Shown: positions 40,438 through 49,370 of the stretch, piece by piece
Position numbering within the stretch: position 1 is the stretch's first letter
Layout: every line of letters begins with the position of its first letter
Assembly (NCBI RefSeq): GCF_000372525.1
Contig: NZ_AQUR01000091.1
Span: forward strand, 107-64,106
Origin: Cupriavidus neocaledonicus
GTDB taxonomy: Bacteria > Pseudomonadota > Gammaproteobacteria > Burkholderiales > Burkholderiaceae
Length of the DNA: 64,000 nucleotides
Direction: 5' to 3'
Notes under the pieces: model-generated
Databases searched by the model: none
Told to the model about the DNA's origin: nothing
Seen by the model: only the letters and a program-made list of their open reading frames with translations
Made by a program: the position numbers and the translations under genes

Positions 40438-41367
40438 CTACGCGTAGGTTTCGCAATTCCCCATGGCGGCTTCGCCCCAGGCCAGGCCCGGGCGCATGCG
40501 CGGCGCGATCTCGCGCTCGGCCACCGCCACCGGCGCCACGGCGTAACGCTCCGGCTGGGGCTGTGGCTGTGCCGCCGGCACGTGCGCAGCCAGGTCGAGG
40601 CAATGCCTGAAGTCGCTCGCCGCCAGGCGCGCGCCGATGAACTTTCCAAACGCGTCGAGCTGGACCTGCGAGGTCATGCCGGCGCTGCCGCCGATCGCCG
40701 GGCAGATGATCCACGTCGTATCGCCCCGGGTGAACAGGTGCAGGCGCCGGGCCTGGTCCGCCGGCCGCAGCGCGTGCTCTTCGCCGGCGACGCCGTCCAG
40801 CGAAAAGGCCTCGATATATTCGTCGGTGTGGCGGTGGCTCAGGCAGATGACTACCTTCGGTCGCCAGCGCTCGCACGTCCGGGCGATAAAGCGGAAGCGT
40901 TCGCCGTCGCGGCACAATGCCACATAGCGTTTCTGCGGAATCAGTTCCGGCTGGCCCCGGAACGCCTTCGACCAGGTGGTTCTGCCGTCGACATGCGCGG
41001 GCAGCGGAAACAGGCTCAGCCTGAATTCCGCGCCGACCGGCGAGTACAGATGGCCCCAGTAGTAATGTTCCCAGTCGTGGTCGCCGAGCCGCACCCCAAG
41101 CGCCTCGGCCCGCGCGGCCGCCATGATGCGCGCCACGCACTGGTGGCCGAACCACTTGGCCATGTCTTGTCGATGCTGCTGGCGGAACACGGCATCCCAT
41201 GCCGGTGGTGCCAGGTGTGGATGAAGCGGTGCGACGATGGGCTCCGACCACGCCGGGCTGCGGTCGCAAATCCAGACCGCGGCCCTGGGATTGCCTCCCT
41301 CCATGCCGACATAGGAGGCAAAATAGCGGTCCAGTTCCTGGCGCGTGAACATCCGTGAATGCTGCAT
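40438..41367 (-). CDS. Unknown protein, paralog of the gene at 45328
   Basis: A 309-residue cytosolic protein. Its first 250 residues are about half identical to the product of 45328-46149; shared blocks include YFASYVGMEGGNP, ARIMAAAR, SLFPLPA, WSKAFRGQPEL and PKVVICL. The pattern of an N-terminal G-rich loop, a central FPLP strand and a late WIICPAIGGSAGM loop vaguely recalls uracil-DNA-glycosylase-fold proteins; this is weak. The last 50 residues (Gln/Pro-rich) are unique. ATG 41367 follows AAGGGA. No function assigned. Confidence 0.75.
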   Translation of the reverse strand: MQHSRMFTRQELDRYFASYVGMEGGNPRAAVWICDRSPAWSEPIVAPLHPHLAPPAWDAVFRQQHRQDMAKWFGHQCVARIMAAARAEALGVRLGDHDWEHYYWGHLYSPVGAEFRLSLFPLPAHVDGRTTWSKAFRGQPELIPQKRYVALCRDGERFRFIARTCERWRPKVVICLSHRHTDEYIEAFSLDGVAGEEHALRPADQARRLHLFTRGDTTWIICPAIGGSAGMTSQVQLDAFGKFIGARLAASDFRHCLDLAAHVPAAQPQPQPERYAVAPVAVAEREIAPRMRPGLAWGEAAMGNCETYA

Positions 41368-42010
41368 TTTATCCCTTGCTGCTTAGTGGGACCCCCAATA
41401 TTTAATGCCGCAGCATGCCGCCGCCACAACGGGCGGACGTACTGCCGTGGTCATATGCAAATTCTTTTTTATGCAGGACAGGATATTGACGGCGCGGCAA
41501 TGCCGCTCCCCCGAGCGGCATGCTGCCATCGATTTTTATAATGCCCTGAACTGCTGGTTTGAATGATGGGAACAGGCGCGCCGCGGCACGCGGCGCCTGC
41601 CAGGCGAAGCGGTCTTGGGATTATCGAAAGCCATGACCGGCTTCGATAAGACGCTGGACGCCCGGACTTAATTAAACGGCTCGGCGTTATTCATTATTTT
41701 ACTTCCCCCCAGAAACACAAAGAATTACCGATATATCGGACCTGACAAGGCGGGTGGCACGATAATCAAGCACGCTGCCCACCAAATGCACCACGCCGGT
41801 GCCGGCCCGACTGATATAGAGCTCTATAGCCCTTTCTTGATTGAGTTGATTTTATCCAAAGCCTTCGGATATAGGAATTTCAATCTTCTAAGGTCTGAAA
41901 TAAGCAATCTGCTGCGCCGCAATATATTTTGGGCGCGATTTTCCATCCCCTCGCCCGAGGGGATGGAAAACAGCTGACGGGATTACGGCAACCGGGCTGG
42001 TGCCGGGGGC
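41368..42010. other. 643-bp AT-enriched non-coding region
   Basis: No convincing gene; a 63-codon frame at 41786-41977 lacks a Shine-Dalgarno and runs into a hairpin. Composition is far more AT-rich than its neighbours, especially 41640-41945. It contains TTATCGA/TCGATAA arms at 41621-41649 and the 15-bp hairpin at 41939-41970. The promoter of the paralog gene should be near 41370-41480. Confidence 0.6.
41939..41970. terminator. Perfect 15-bp hairpin after outer-membrane protein gene
   Basis: TTTTCCATCCCCTCG (41939-41953) and CGAGGGGATGGAAAA (41956-41970) with a 2-nt loop: a 15-bp perfect stem whose ends are T4/A4, so it can read as a terminator in either direction. It lies 40 bp beyond the stop of the gene at 42011. 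Confidence 0.65.
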
Positions 42011-43132
42011 TCAGAATCCGGAAAAGCGGATGCCGATCGAGCCGTAGCCGTAGTAGCGGTCGAGCTTGCCGGCGGTGGTCGCGTTGTAGAGGAACGGGAT
42101 GGTGCCGACGAAGTTGTACAGCGAGGCCTGGCCGCGCAGGAACACCTCGACGTTCTTCGCCACTCCGTACGACAGCTCCAGTCCCAGCGTATGGTTGGAC
42201 TTGATCGGCGCGTTGCCGTAGGTCTCGGCGCGGCTGTCGACATTGCTGCGCAGCAGGTACTGGAACTGGTAGCCCAGGCGCGCGGCGAAGCGCTCGTATT
42301 TCCAGCGCCACGACGCGCCCAGGTTCAGGTAGCCGGCGGTGTAGTTGAAATCGTCGTTGAAATCCAGCCCGAACTGGCTGGCGTTGACCGAAAACGAGGC
42401 CGACTGCAACGTGACATTGCCGACGTTGCACGGCGCCGCCAGCTGGCCGTTGGCGAGGTTGTCGGAGCCGATGCCCACATTGAACTGGCAGTTGCCGCGC
42501 TGCAGCCGGGTATTGAGGCTGCCGACCGTGACGCGGCTGATGCCGAGCCCGACAAAGCCGGTGAGCTGGTTGCGCTCGCTCAGCTCGCCGGAGAAGATCA
42601 CGTCGGCCTGGGCCTGGACATCATTGGCGTTGTTCACGGTGAGGCTGTTGAACGTGGTATTGCGGACCATCACCGGCGACGAGCGCTGCAGGCTGCCGGC
42701 GTGGTCGCCCCACAGCGAGAAACGCAGCATGATGCGATCGCGCGCGCCGGCCTCGGCGAGCGGGTCGTAGTGCATCGCCAGCATCCAGGTATCGATGTGG
42801 TTGCGGTCCTGCCCGTAGTCGATGCCGCGGCGCCAGTAGGTGGCCGACCCCGACCAGTGCGGCGAGAACTTGTAGCCCAGCATCAGCTTGCCGCCGCGAT
42901 AGTCGCCCGCGTTGTCCGACACCGCCCCCTGGCGCCCGCGCAGGTTAAATACATCGACGCTGCGGTTGACCATGTCGTAGCTGGCCTCCACCCGCACCGA
43001 GCTGAACTCGCCGGTGGCGGGCTCGGCTTGCATGAACACATCGTCCGGGGCGGCACTGGCGGTACCGACGGCACCCAGCCCCAGCATCAGGGCGCAGGCC
43101 TGGTCGAGCCGGCGCTTTCGAAGCAGCTGCAT
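42011..43132 (-). CDS. Outer-membrane beta-barrel protein
   Basis: A 373-residue protein with a Sec signal (MQLLRKRRLDQACALMLGLGAVGTASA). The mature part is made of alternating short amphipathic strands (VRVEASYDMVNRSV, GGKLMLGYKFSPHWSGSATY, AARLGYQFQYLL, HTLGLELSYGVAKNVEVFLR) and ends YGYGSIGIRFSGF with the terminal Phe needed for BAM-mediated assembly. I do not recognise the family. ATG 43132 has GGAG 6 nt upstream. Two Cys near residue 225-245 could form a disulfide. It lies between a lipoprotein gene and the paralog at 40438, all on the minus strand. Confidence 0.75.
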   Translation of the reverse strand: MQLLRKRRLDQACALMLGLGAVGTASAAPDDVFMQAEPATGEFSSVRVEASYDMVNRSVDVFNLRGRQGAVSDNAGDYRGGKLMLGYKFSPHWSGSATYWRRGIDYGQDRNHIDTWMLAMHYDPLAEAGARDRIMLRFSLWGDHAGSLQRSSPVMVRNTTFNSLTVNNANDVQAQADVIFSGELSERNQLTGFVGLGISRVTVGSLNTRLQRGNCQFNVGIGSDNLANGQLAAPCNVGNVTLQSASFSVNASQFGLDFNDDFNYTAGYLNLGASWRWKYERFAARLGYQFQYLLRSNVDSRAETYGNAPIKSNHTLGLELSYGVAKNVEVFLRGQASLYNFVGTIPFLYNATTAGKLDRYYGYGSIGIRFSGF

Positions 43133-43317
43133 AGGAAACTCCGAGGCCACTGGGCGAGCCTCATGCGCGGCGCGCTTCCGCGGAAGCGGCCGGCGCAGAC
43201 AACATGACCCGGTCATCGTCGGCGCGACGCATGCCACGCGCACCACGCGTTCGCATGACCGGGAGCCTGGCCTTCCCCGTGCGGGCGGAAGGCCTTTGCT
43301 TCGGCGCTACGCGCCGG

Positions 43318-45027
43318 TCACGGGTTGAGCGTGACCGTGGTCTTGAGGCCGTCGCCGACCACCATCTCGGCGTCGGTCTTGACCAGCGCCGTCTTGGCGA
43401 AGGCAACGTCGTTGCCGACCAGCATGCCCACGCGCACGTCCCGGCCGGGGCGGCCGGTGGTGGTGGCGAAGGTCACCGGGAAGGTGCTGGTCGCCTTCGG
43501 CGTGAGCGCGTCGACCTGCGCCTGGCTGAGCGCGCCGGAGGAGCGCAGCTTGCCGAGGAAGGTGGTGAACGGCAGGTTGAGCGAGCCGCCGTTGGCGCTG
43601 GAGAACAGGCTGTCGGCGGCGGCGTTGGTCAGGCTTGCAGCGACCGACAGGTTGCCGCTGACACGGAACGAATACGCGGTGTTGGCCGGCACCACCGCAT
43701 TGACCAGCTGCGTGCCGTTGAAGGTCAGCGTGACGTTCTCGATGATGACATCGACCTGGTTGCCGTTATAGGTGTAGCTCAGCCCCGCGCGCACCTGCGT
43801 CGGCCCGCCGTTGAAGGCATCGCCATTCTGCGCGACGCCGACCTGGATCGCATCGAGCGCGCCGCCGGTGGCGGTGATGTTGTCGGTGATCGGCTGCGTC
43901 ACACCGTTGATGGTCAGGTTGGACAGCACCAGCGAGTTTTTCAGCCGGACCGCATCGGCCACGCTGTTGATGGCGCCGGCGTCAACCACGCCGCCGAGGT
44001 TCGCGGCAACCTGCTGGATCTGGGCGGCACTGCCGCTCGATACCGCGTCGCCGAGTTGCGCCAGCCCCGCCGCGTTCGCCGCATTGGCCAGTGCGCCAGC
44101 CGTGACCGCCTGCACCAGCGCCGTGGTCGTGGTGGTTTGGGCGCTCTGCGTGACGATGTTGATCGACCCGCCTTCGATCAGGGCCGACAGCGTTTCGGCC
44201 GGGCTGCTGCTGACGTCGATGGCTTCCAGCGCGGTGCTGACGCTATCCACTTCGCTGGCGATCACCGGTGCGGCCAGTGCCGCCACGTTGGTGGCCACGG
44301 CGCCGATATTCGCCTGCAGGGTGGCGGGCAGCCCCGCTTGCGCGTTCTGCACGGCGCTGGAGACGACGCCCGCCACCAGCGCGCCGCTGGTCAGATCCGC
44401 CGTGCCCGGTGCGCTCGCCACCGCGGTGGCAACCGCCTTCGACGCCGCCGCGGCCGAATCCGCCGGCGTCAGCGTGCCGCCCGCGCCCAGGCCGGTCAGC
44501 GTCTTGGAGACGTGGTCGACCAGTTGCTGCACCACCACCGCCGCGCGCAGCGCGTCCGCATCCTGCATCGGGTCAAGCGTGGCCAGATCCTTGCCTGCCA
44601 GGCCCAGTCCCGTCGCCAGCGGCCCGATCTGGCCCGTGCCCAACTGCACCGCCAGCGTGGTCAGCGGCGAGACCACCTGGGTCACGCCCTCGCGGTAATC
44701 GATCGCCGGGGCCTGCAGCACGCCGGCGAACGGCAGGTTGGTGCCGACATCGGTGCCGCCGGTCAGCTTCAGCGCGCTCTTGGTGCAGCCTGCCGGGAAC
44801 GTGAAATCGCCGGTGGCATTGGTGACGGCGGTCTTGTTCTCGCAGTCGAGGAAGGTGACGGTCGAGCCCGACAGGTAGAAGTCCACCGCCTTGCCGCTCA
44901 CCGTGGCAGAGGGCTGGGACGGCTGGGAAGGCGCTGGCGAATCGTCACCGCCGCCGCAAGCCACGAGCGTTGCCGCCGCGCCTGCCATGATGCCAAGCAT
45001 GAAAATGTTCCGGGTTTTAGTTTGCAC
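43318..45027 (-). CDS. Large lipoprotein, unknown function
   Basis: A 569-residue protein with a lipobox (ATLVACGGG, Cys at 24) and a Pro/Ser-rich tether, so it is membrane-anchored. Residues 42-90 (VSGKAVDFYLSGSTVTFLDC) resemble a carboxypeptidase-regulatory-like beta domain; 130-350 is Ala/Val-rich and helical; the C-terminal 150 residues are beta-rich (SYTYNGNQVDVIIENVTLTF). The start is GTG 45027 with AGGAGA 7 nt upstream. Its gene precedes the outer-membrane barrel gene, so the two may form one envelope unit. No catalytic motif is seen. Confidence 0.75.
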   Translation of the reverse strand: MQTKTRNIFMLGIMAGAAATLVACGGGDDSPAPSQPSQPSATVSGKAVDFYLSGSTVTFLDCENKTAVTNATGDFTFPAGCTKSALKLTGGTDVGTNLPFAGVLQAPAIDYREGVTQVVSPLTTLAVQLGTGQIGPLATGLGLAGKDLATLDPMQDADALRAAVVVQQLVDHVSKTLTGLGAGGTLTPADSAAAASKAVATAVASAPGTADLTSGALVAGVVSSAVQNAQAGLPATLQANIGAVATNVAALAAPVIASEVDSVSTALEAIDVSSSPAETLSALIEGGSINIVTQSAQTTTTTALVQAVTAGALANAANAAGLAQLGDAVSSGSAAQIQQVAANLGGVVDAGAINSVADAVRLKNSLVLSNLTINGVTQPITDNITATGGALDAIQVGVAQNGDAFNGGPTQVRAGLSYTYNGNQVDVIIENVTLTFNGTQLVNAVVPANTAYSFRVSGNLSVAASLTNAAADSLFSSANGGSLNLPFTTFLGKLRSSGALSQAQVDALTPKATSTFPVTFATTTGRPGRDVRVGMLVGNDVAFAKTALVKTDAEMVVGDGLKTTVTLNP

Positions 45028-45120
45028 GCTGCTCTCCTGAGATCAATACATCGCTACGACGAAACATGGTTGGGAAGTCTGCGACGGTGAACCTGCCTTT
45101 GCACGGTCTCCATCCCCCTG

Positions 45121-45156
45121 TGCTGCCTCTGCTGCCTCTGCTGCTTCTGCTGCTAC
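45121..45156. repeat. 9-bp tandem repeat TGCTGCCTC x4
   Basis: Two identical and two diverged 9-mers in the 300-bp gap upstream of the lipoprotein gene. The rest of this gap (45028-45327) holds no recognisable gene; an antisense 90-codon frame is a repeat translation. Confidence 0.7.
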
Positions 45157-45327
45157 GCGCGACGCCGCCGGCGGATGCCGCGGCAGCAACTGGCAGATCG
45201 CGGCAGCACGCAGATAAACGCATCCACCATTCCGTGTCATCCCTACATGGCGGGGGAAACTCGAAGCGTCGGCGCGGCGGATGCCGGCGCCCGGCCGAGG
45301 CCGTCCACGACGCAAGCTGGCGCGGGT

Positions 45328-46149
45328 TCATGGCTGGCTCACCGGCTCCCGCGCCACGTCCATGACGTGTCCGGAGAAATCGTCCGGGCGCAGCCAGCGC
45401 GACAGGTACTGCCCCATCGCGTCGAGCAGCACATCGGACATCATTCCGCCGGCCCCGGCCAGCGGCGGACAGATCAGCCACGTGGTGCCGTCACGCTCCA
45501 GCACGCGCAGGGTCTTGGGCTGGTCGGCGGGTTGCAGCACATGGTCGGTGGCGTGCGCCTGCGCCAGGCCGAAGGCCTGCGCGAAGTCGTCGGCATGCCG
45601 CTCGCCCAGGCATATCACCACCTTCGGCTTCCACAGCCGGCGAATCCCGTCGATGAAGGCAAAGCGGCGGCCTGCGCGGCACAGGTCGAGATAGCGCTGC
45701 CGCGGGAACAGCTCCGGCTGGCCGCGAAACGCCTTCGACCACGGGATCTCGTCGGTCAGGCGCGCCGGCAGCGGAAACAGGCTGAGCTTGAACTCGGCGC
45801 CCTGCGGGCCGTACAGGTGATGGTCGAAGTAATGCTTCCAGTCCTGCTCGCCCATGGTGGTCTTGAACACCCTTGCGCGTGCCGCCGCCATGATGCGCGC
45901 GATCCTCTGGTGCGATTGCCAGCGCTCCATGTGGTGCCGGTACTTGTGGCGGTAGTCCGCATCCCAGGCGGTGGGCCGCGCATGCGGCACCAGCGGGCCC
46001 GATAGCGGCGCCACGCCGGGATGCGGAGCGCTGTCGCAGAACCAGACCGCAGCGCCTGGATTGCCGCCTTCCATCCCTACGTACGACGCGAAATACGAAT
46101 CCAGCTGTTCGCGCGTGAAGACCGTCAGTGGCTCTGTGTTCGTTCTCAT
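45328..46149 (-). CDS. Unknown protein, paralog of the gene at 40438
   Basis: A 273-residue protein sharing YFASYVGMEGGNPGAAVW, ARIMAAARA, KLSLFPLPAR, WSKAFRGQPELFP, KPKVVICLG and TTWLICPPLAGAGGM with the 40438 product, but ending about 40 residues earlier. No signal peptide or membrane segment. The start is uncertain: ATG 46149 has a too-close GAGG, and an upstream in-frame codon at 46194 has none. The two copies bracket the outer-membrane barrel and lipoprotein genes, all on the same strand. Function unknown; a glycosylase-like fold is only a guess. Confidence 0.75.
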   Translation of the reverse strand: MRTNTEPLTVFTREQLDSYFASYVGMEGGNPGAAVWFCDSAPHPGVAPLSGPLVPHARPTAWDADYRHKYRHHMERWQSHQRIARIMAAARARVFKTTMGEQDWKHYFDHHLYGPQGAEFKLSLFPLPARLTDEIPWSKAFRGQPELFPRQRYLDLCRAGRRFAFIDGIRRLWKPKVVICLGERHADDFAQAFGLAQAHATDHVLQPADQPKTLRVLERDGTTWLICPPLAGAGGMMSDVLLDAMGQYLSRWLRPDDFSGHVMDVAREPVSQP

Positions 46150-46790
46150 TCCTCTACCGCGTGGAGTGAAGGATGCCCGGACGCTGCACCGCATCCGCCG
46201 TGCCGGTGCCCCGCACCGGGCCGGCGGTTCCGGACCTGCTCGTCATCGCTTTTTATTCTCACCCCCGCAGCGAGGGGTGCGCTGCCCTGTCGTTTCCCTC
46301 CTTGCGCGGGGTAACGCGGAAGCGCGATTGGCGGCATTTTCGCGCGCGAAAAAACGCGCCAAAGTCGACCACGTCCCCAACCAATCGCGCTCCAGGCACC
46401 CGCGCAAGACCGCTCCACACGCGTCCGGAGTTTCCCTTCCGATGCAGGGTACCGACGCTTTTGGCCGCATCGCACTATTCGCTCCTGAAAACACGAAGCA
46501 CGCCGGCGCCTTCAGCGCACCGGCAGAAAGAGAGCGTTGCAGTTCCATGGACGGCCCTCACCGATGCGGCCCGTGGCAGGTCATGCGCTGACCGCCGCCA
46601 CACCATGGAACCGCTGCCGCAAGGCAGCCCCGCACGACTCTGCTTGATCACGCCATGAACATGCACGGGCAGATGCATGCCATGCGACGAGCCTGGCCGC
46701 CACTTCGCGCGGACCGGGAGTTCGGAGGAGACAACAAGGGCGTGGGCACTCGCTTGAGCGCCCATTACTCAACGCTTCTGGGAGAAGCAA
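46150..46790. other. 641-bp leader region before the polysaccharide genes
   Basis: No convincing gene. A perfect 16-bp palindrome TTTTCGCGCGCGAAAA lies at 46337-46352. Small in-frame stretches lack Shine-Dalgarno sequences. The length suggests a long regulated leader for the phosphoglycosyltransferase gene at 46791; no sigma70 pair could be assigned with confidence. Confidence 0.55.
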
Positions 46791-48188
46791 TTGGGTATCT
46801 ATCGCGATATGTTTGCCAGGCACCACGATCAGCTCGCGCTGATGGCTCGCCTGTTCGACGCCGGCGCCATCTGGGTGGCGGCAATCCTCGCCAGTGAAGC
46901 GCGGTTCGACACCGCGCAGGCGCCAATCCACCAGTTCATCCAGTACTTTGCCTGTGCCATTGCCTTCATCGTTCTGCCAGGCTTCGACGTGTACACGTCG
47001 TGGCGCGGGCGCAGCCTGTTCTCGCTCGCCGCGCGGCTGCTGTCCGCGTGGAGCCTGGTCTGGCTGGTGAGCCTGCTGCTCACCTACCTGCTGCACCAGA
47101 CCGACTCGCTGTCGCGCCTGTGGATGGTCTACTGGTACCTGTTCGCGCTGGCAGGGCTGGTGGCGCTGCGCGTGGTCAGCCGCGCCGTGCTCAACCTGCT
47201 GCGCGTCGCCGGCGCCAACAACAAGCGCGTCGTCATCGTCGGCTTTGGCCGCACCGGCCAGGAGATGTACCGCCGCGCCACCGCCAGCCAGACCACGGGC
47301 TACAAGATCAGCGGCATCTATGCCGCCGCAGGCGAGCCCACGCCGGAAGGACGCCGCCGCATCAACGACAGCGCCGACATCGCCGCGTTCGCCCGCGAGC
47401 ACGGCATTGCCGAGATCTGGCTGACGCTGCCGATGAGCGAGCACCGCCTGATGCAGGAGATCGCCTTCTCGCTGCGCAATGACTTCATCGACATCAAGTG
47501 GATGCCGAGCGTGCTCGACTTCGACCTGCTCAACCACAACGTCGGCAACTTCCTCGGCATGCCGGCGGTGGAGATGAACAAGCCGCCGTCGCTGGGCGTG
47601 CGCGGCACCATCAAGGCGATCTTCGACCGCACCTTCGCCGCGCTCGTGCTGCTGGCGCTGTCGCCGCTGTTCCTGCTGATCGCGGTACTGATCAAGCGCG
47701 ACTCGCCCGGTCCGGTGTTCTTCAAGCAGGAACGTCTCGGCCTGGACGGACGCGTCATCCACGTCTACAAGTTCCGCAGCATGAAGGTGCATGCCGAGCA
47801 CGGCGTGGTCACGCAGGCTACCAAGGGCGACAGCCGCGTCACGCCGATCGGCGCCTTCCTGCGCCGCACCAGCCTCGACGAGCTGCCGCAGTTCATCAAC
47901 GTGCTGAAGGGCGAGATGAGCGTGGTCGGCCCGCGCCCGCATGCCATGGCGCACAACAACATGTACAAGGAGCAGCTCGACTTCTACATGCTGCGCCATC
48001 GCGTCAAGCCGGGCATCACCGGGTGGGCGCAGATCAACGGCTACCGCGGCGAGACCGACACCCTGGACAAGATGGCCAAGCGGGTCGAGCACGACATCTT
48101 CTACATCCGCAACTGGTCGTTCTGGCTCGACCTGCGCATCATTTTCTGGACCGCCTTCCGTGGCTGGATGGGCAGCAACGCCTACTGA
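46791..48188 (+). CDS. Undecaprenyl-phosphate glucose phosphotransferase, WcaJ-like
   Basis: A 465-residue polyisoprenyl-phosphate hexose-1-phosphate transferase that starts repeat-unit assembly of an exopolysaccharide. About five N-terminal hydrophobic segments (residues 15-130), a Rossmann-like CoA-binding domain ([16 protein letters not shown]) and the C-terminal bacterial sugar transferase domain ([61 protein letters not shown]) are in the expected order. The start is TTG 46791 with GGAGAA 4 nt upstream; ATG 46809 is an alternative. The GT4 gene follows 50 bp downstream. Confidence 0.92.
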   Translation: MGIYRDMFARHHDQLALMARLFDAGAIWVAAILASEARFDTAQAPIHQFIQYFACAIAFIVLPGFDVYTSWRGRSLFSLAARLLSAWSLVWLVSLLLTYLLHQTDSLSRLWMVYWYLFALAGLVALRVVSRAVLNLLRVAGANNKRVVIVGFGRTGQEMYRRATASQTTGYKISGIYAAAGEPTPEGRRRINDSADIAAFAREHGIAEIWLTLPMSEHRLMQEIAFSLRNDFIDIKWMPSVLDFDLLNHNVGNFLGMPAVEMNKPPSLGVRGTIKAIFDRTFAALVLLALSPLFLLIAVLIKRDSPGPVFFKQERLGLDGRVIHVYKFRSMKVHAEHGVVTQATKGDSRVTPIGAFLRRTSLDELPQFINVLKGEMSVVGPRPHAMAHNNMYKEQLDFYMLRHRVKPGITGWAQINGYRGETDTLDKMAKRVEHDIFYIRNWSFWLDLRIIFWTAFRGWMGSNAY

Positions 48189-48237
48189 GCCACGCCAGCC
48201 CATCCGCTTCCCCGTGACGCCATCGAATCGCAAGCCA

Positions 48238-49350
48238 ATGATCAAAGTCCTGCATGTCACCGAGTGCCTGGGCGGTGTCGAGACCTACCTGCACCTGCTG
48301 GCCTCCCATATCAACGACGAGCACATCAGCTTCCACTTCGCCCTGCCGAAGCAATGCTCGGTCTCGGCGGTTGCCGATGCGCGCAATTTCGGCGTCAGCT
48401 ACCTGCCGATACCGCGCAAGCTCGATCCGCTCAACGACCTGAAGGCGGCGCTCAGCCTGCGCGCGCTGGTCAAGCGCGTGGCGCCGCAGATCGTCCACCT
48501 GCACAGCTCCAAGGCCGGCCTGGTGGGCCGGCTGGCCTGCATCGGCCTGGACGTGCGCGTGGTCTACACCCCGCATGCCTACTATTACCTGGGCCTGCGC
48601 GGCATCAAGCGGCGCGTGTTCCTGATGGCGGAGCGCTTCCTGCATCGGCTGACCGATGCGGTGCTGGCGACCTCGCCTTCGGAGCGCGACCGCGCCATCC
48701 ATGAGGTGGGCCTGCCGCGCGAGCGCGCCCATGCCATCCTGAACGCCGTCGAGCCCCGCTCCGTGCCGGTGGAAAGGCAACTGGCCGCCGGCGTCAAGCG
48801 CGTGATCATGGTGGCGCGGATCAGCCCGCAGAAGAACATCCCCATGTTCCTGGACGTGGCCAGGCTGTTCCAGGGCCGTCCCGATGTCGAGTTCATGCTG
48901 GTGGGCTACGGCCACTACGAGAACGACCGCGCCACGCTCGATGCCATGCTGCAGGAGCGCGGTCTGGTCGAGGGCAAGGACATCACCGCGATCGCGTGGA
49001 TGGGCCGCTCCGAGCTGCTGGAACTGCTGGCGCATGCCGCCGTGGTGGTGCTGACCTCGCACTACGAGAGCTTCGGCTATGTGCTGGCGGAAGCCAATGC
49101 GCTGGCGATCCCGGTGGTCGGCACCGATGTCGACGGCATCAAGGACATCATCGTCGATGGCAGCAACGGCTTTATCGTGCCGGTGGACGACGCCGCCTCC
49201 ATGGCCAGTTCGATCGAAGCCATCGTCGGCGATGCCACGCTGTGGCAAACCATGTCAGAGCACGCCGCGACACGCGCCAAGTCCGAGTTCAATATCGTGA
49301 CCCAGGCGAGGAAGTTCGAGTCCTTCTACTCGCGCGCCCTGCTCGCCTAG
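48238..49350 (+). CDS. Glycosyltransferase family 4
   Basis: A 370-residue GT-B glycosyltransferase. N-terminal MIKVLHVTECLGGVETYLHLL and LHSSKAGLVGRLA form the acceptor half; the C-terminal donor half has RVIMVARISPQKNIPMFLDV, then VVLTSHYESFGYVLAEANAL with the conserved E-x7-E motif. It adds a sugar to the lipid-linked intermediate on the inner face of the membrane. No strong Shine-Dalgarno at ATG 48238; possibly coupled to the gene before. It is convergent with the glycosidase gene, 20 bp apart. Confidence 0.9.
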   Translation: MIKVLHVTECLGGVETYLHLLASHINDEHISFHFALPKQCSVSAVADARNFGVSYLPIPRKLDPLNDLKAALSLRALVKRVAPQIVHLHSSKAGLVGRLACIGLDVRVVYTPHAYYYLGLRGIKRRVFLMAERFLHRLTDAVLATSPSERDRAIHEVGLPRERAHAILNAVEPRSVPVERQLAAGVKRVIMVARISPQKNIPMFLDVARLFQGRPDVEFMLVGYGHYENDRATLDAMLQERGLVEGKDITAIAWMGRSELLELLAHAAVVVLTSHYESFGYVLAEANALAIPVVGTDVDGIKDIIVDGSNGFIVPVDDAASMASSIEAIVGDATLWQTMSEHAATRAKSEFNIVTQARKFESFYSRALLA

Positions 49351-49370
49351 CACGGCCGTTGCCGCGCTGG

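Noticed and set aside
41786..41977. 63-codon gene in the AT-rich gap
   Set aside because: No Shine-Dalgarno, no similarity to any family I know, and it ends inside the 15-bp hairpin.
43204..45090. 628-codon plus-strand frame
   Set aside because: Antisense to the lipoprotein gene, which has a lipobox and a good Shine-Dalgarno.
45043..45315. 90-codon minus-strand gene
   Set aside because: Its middle is a translation of the 9-bp repeats (AAEAAEAAEAAQ) and it has no recognisable start signals.
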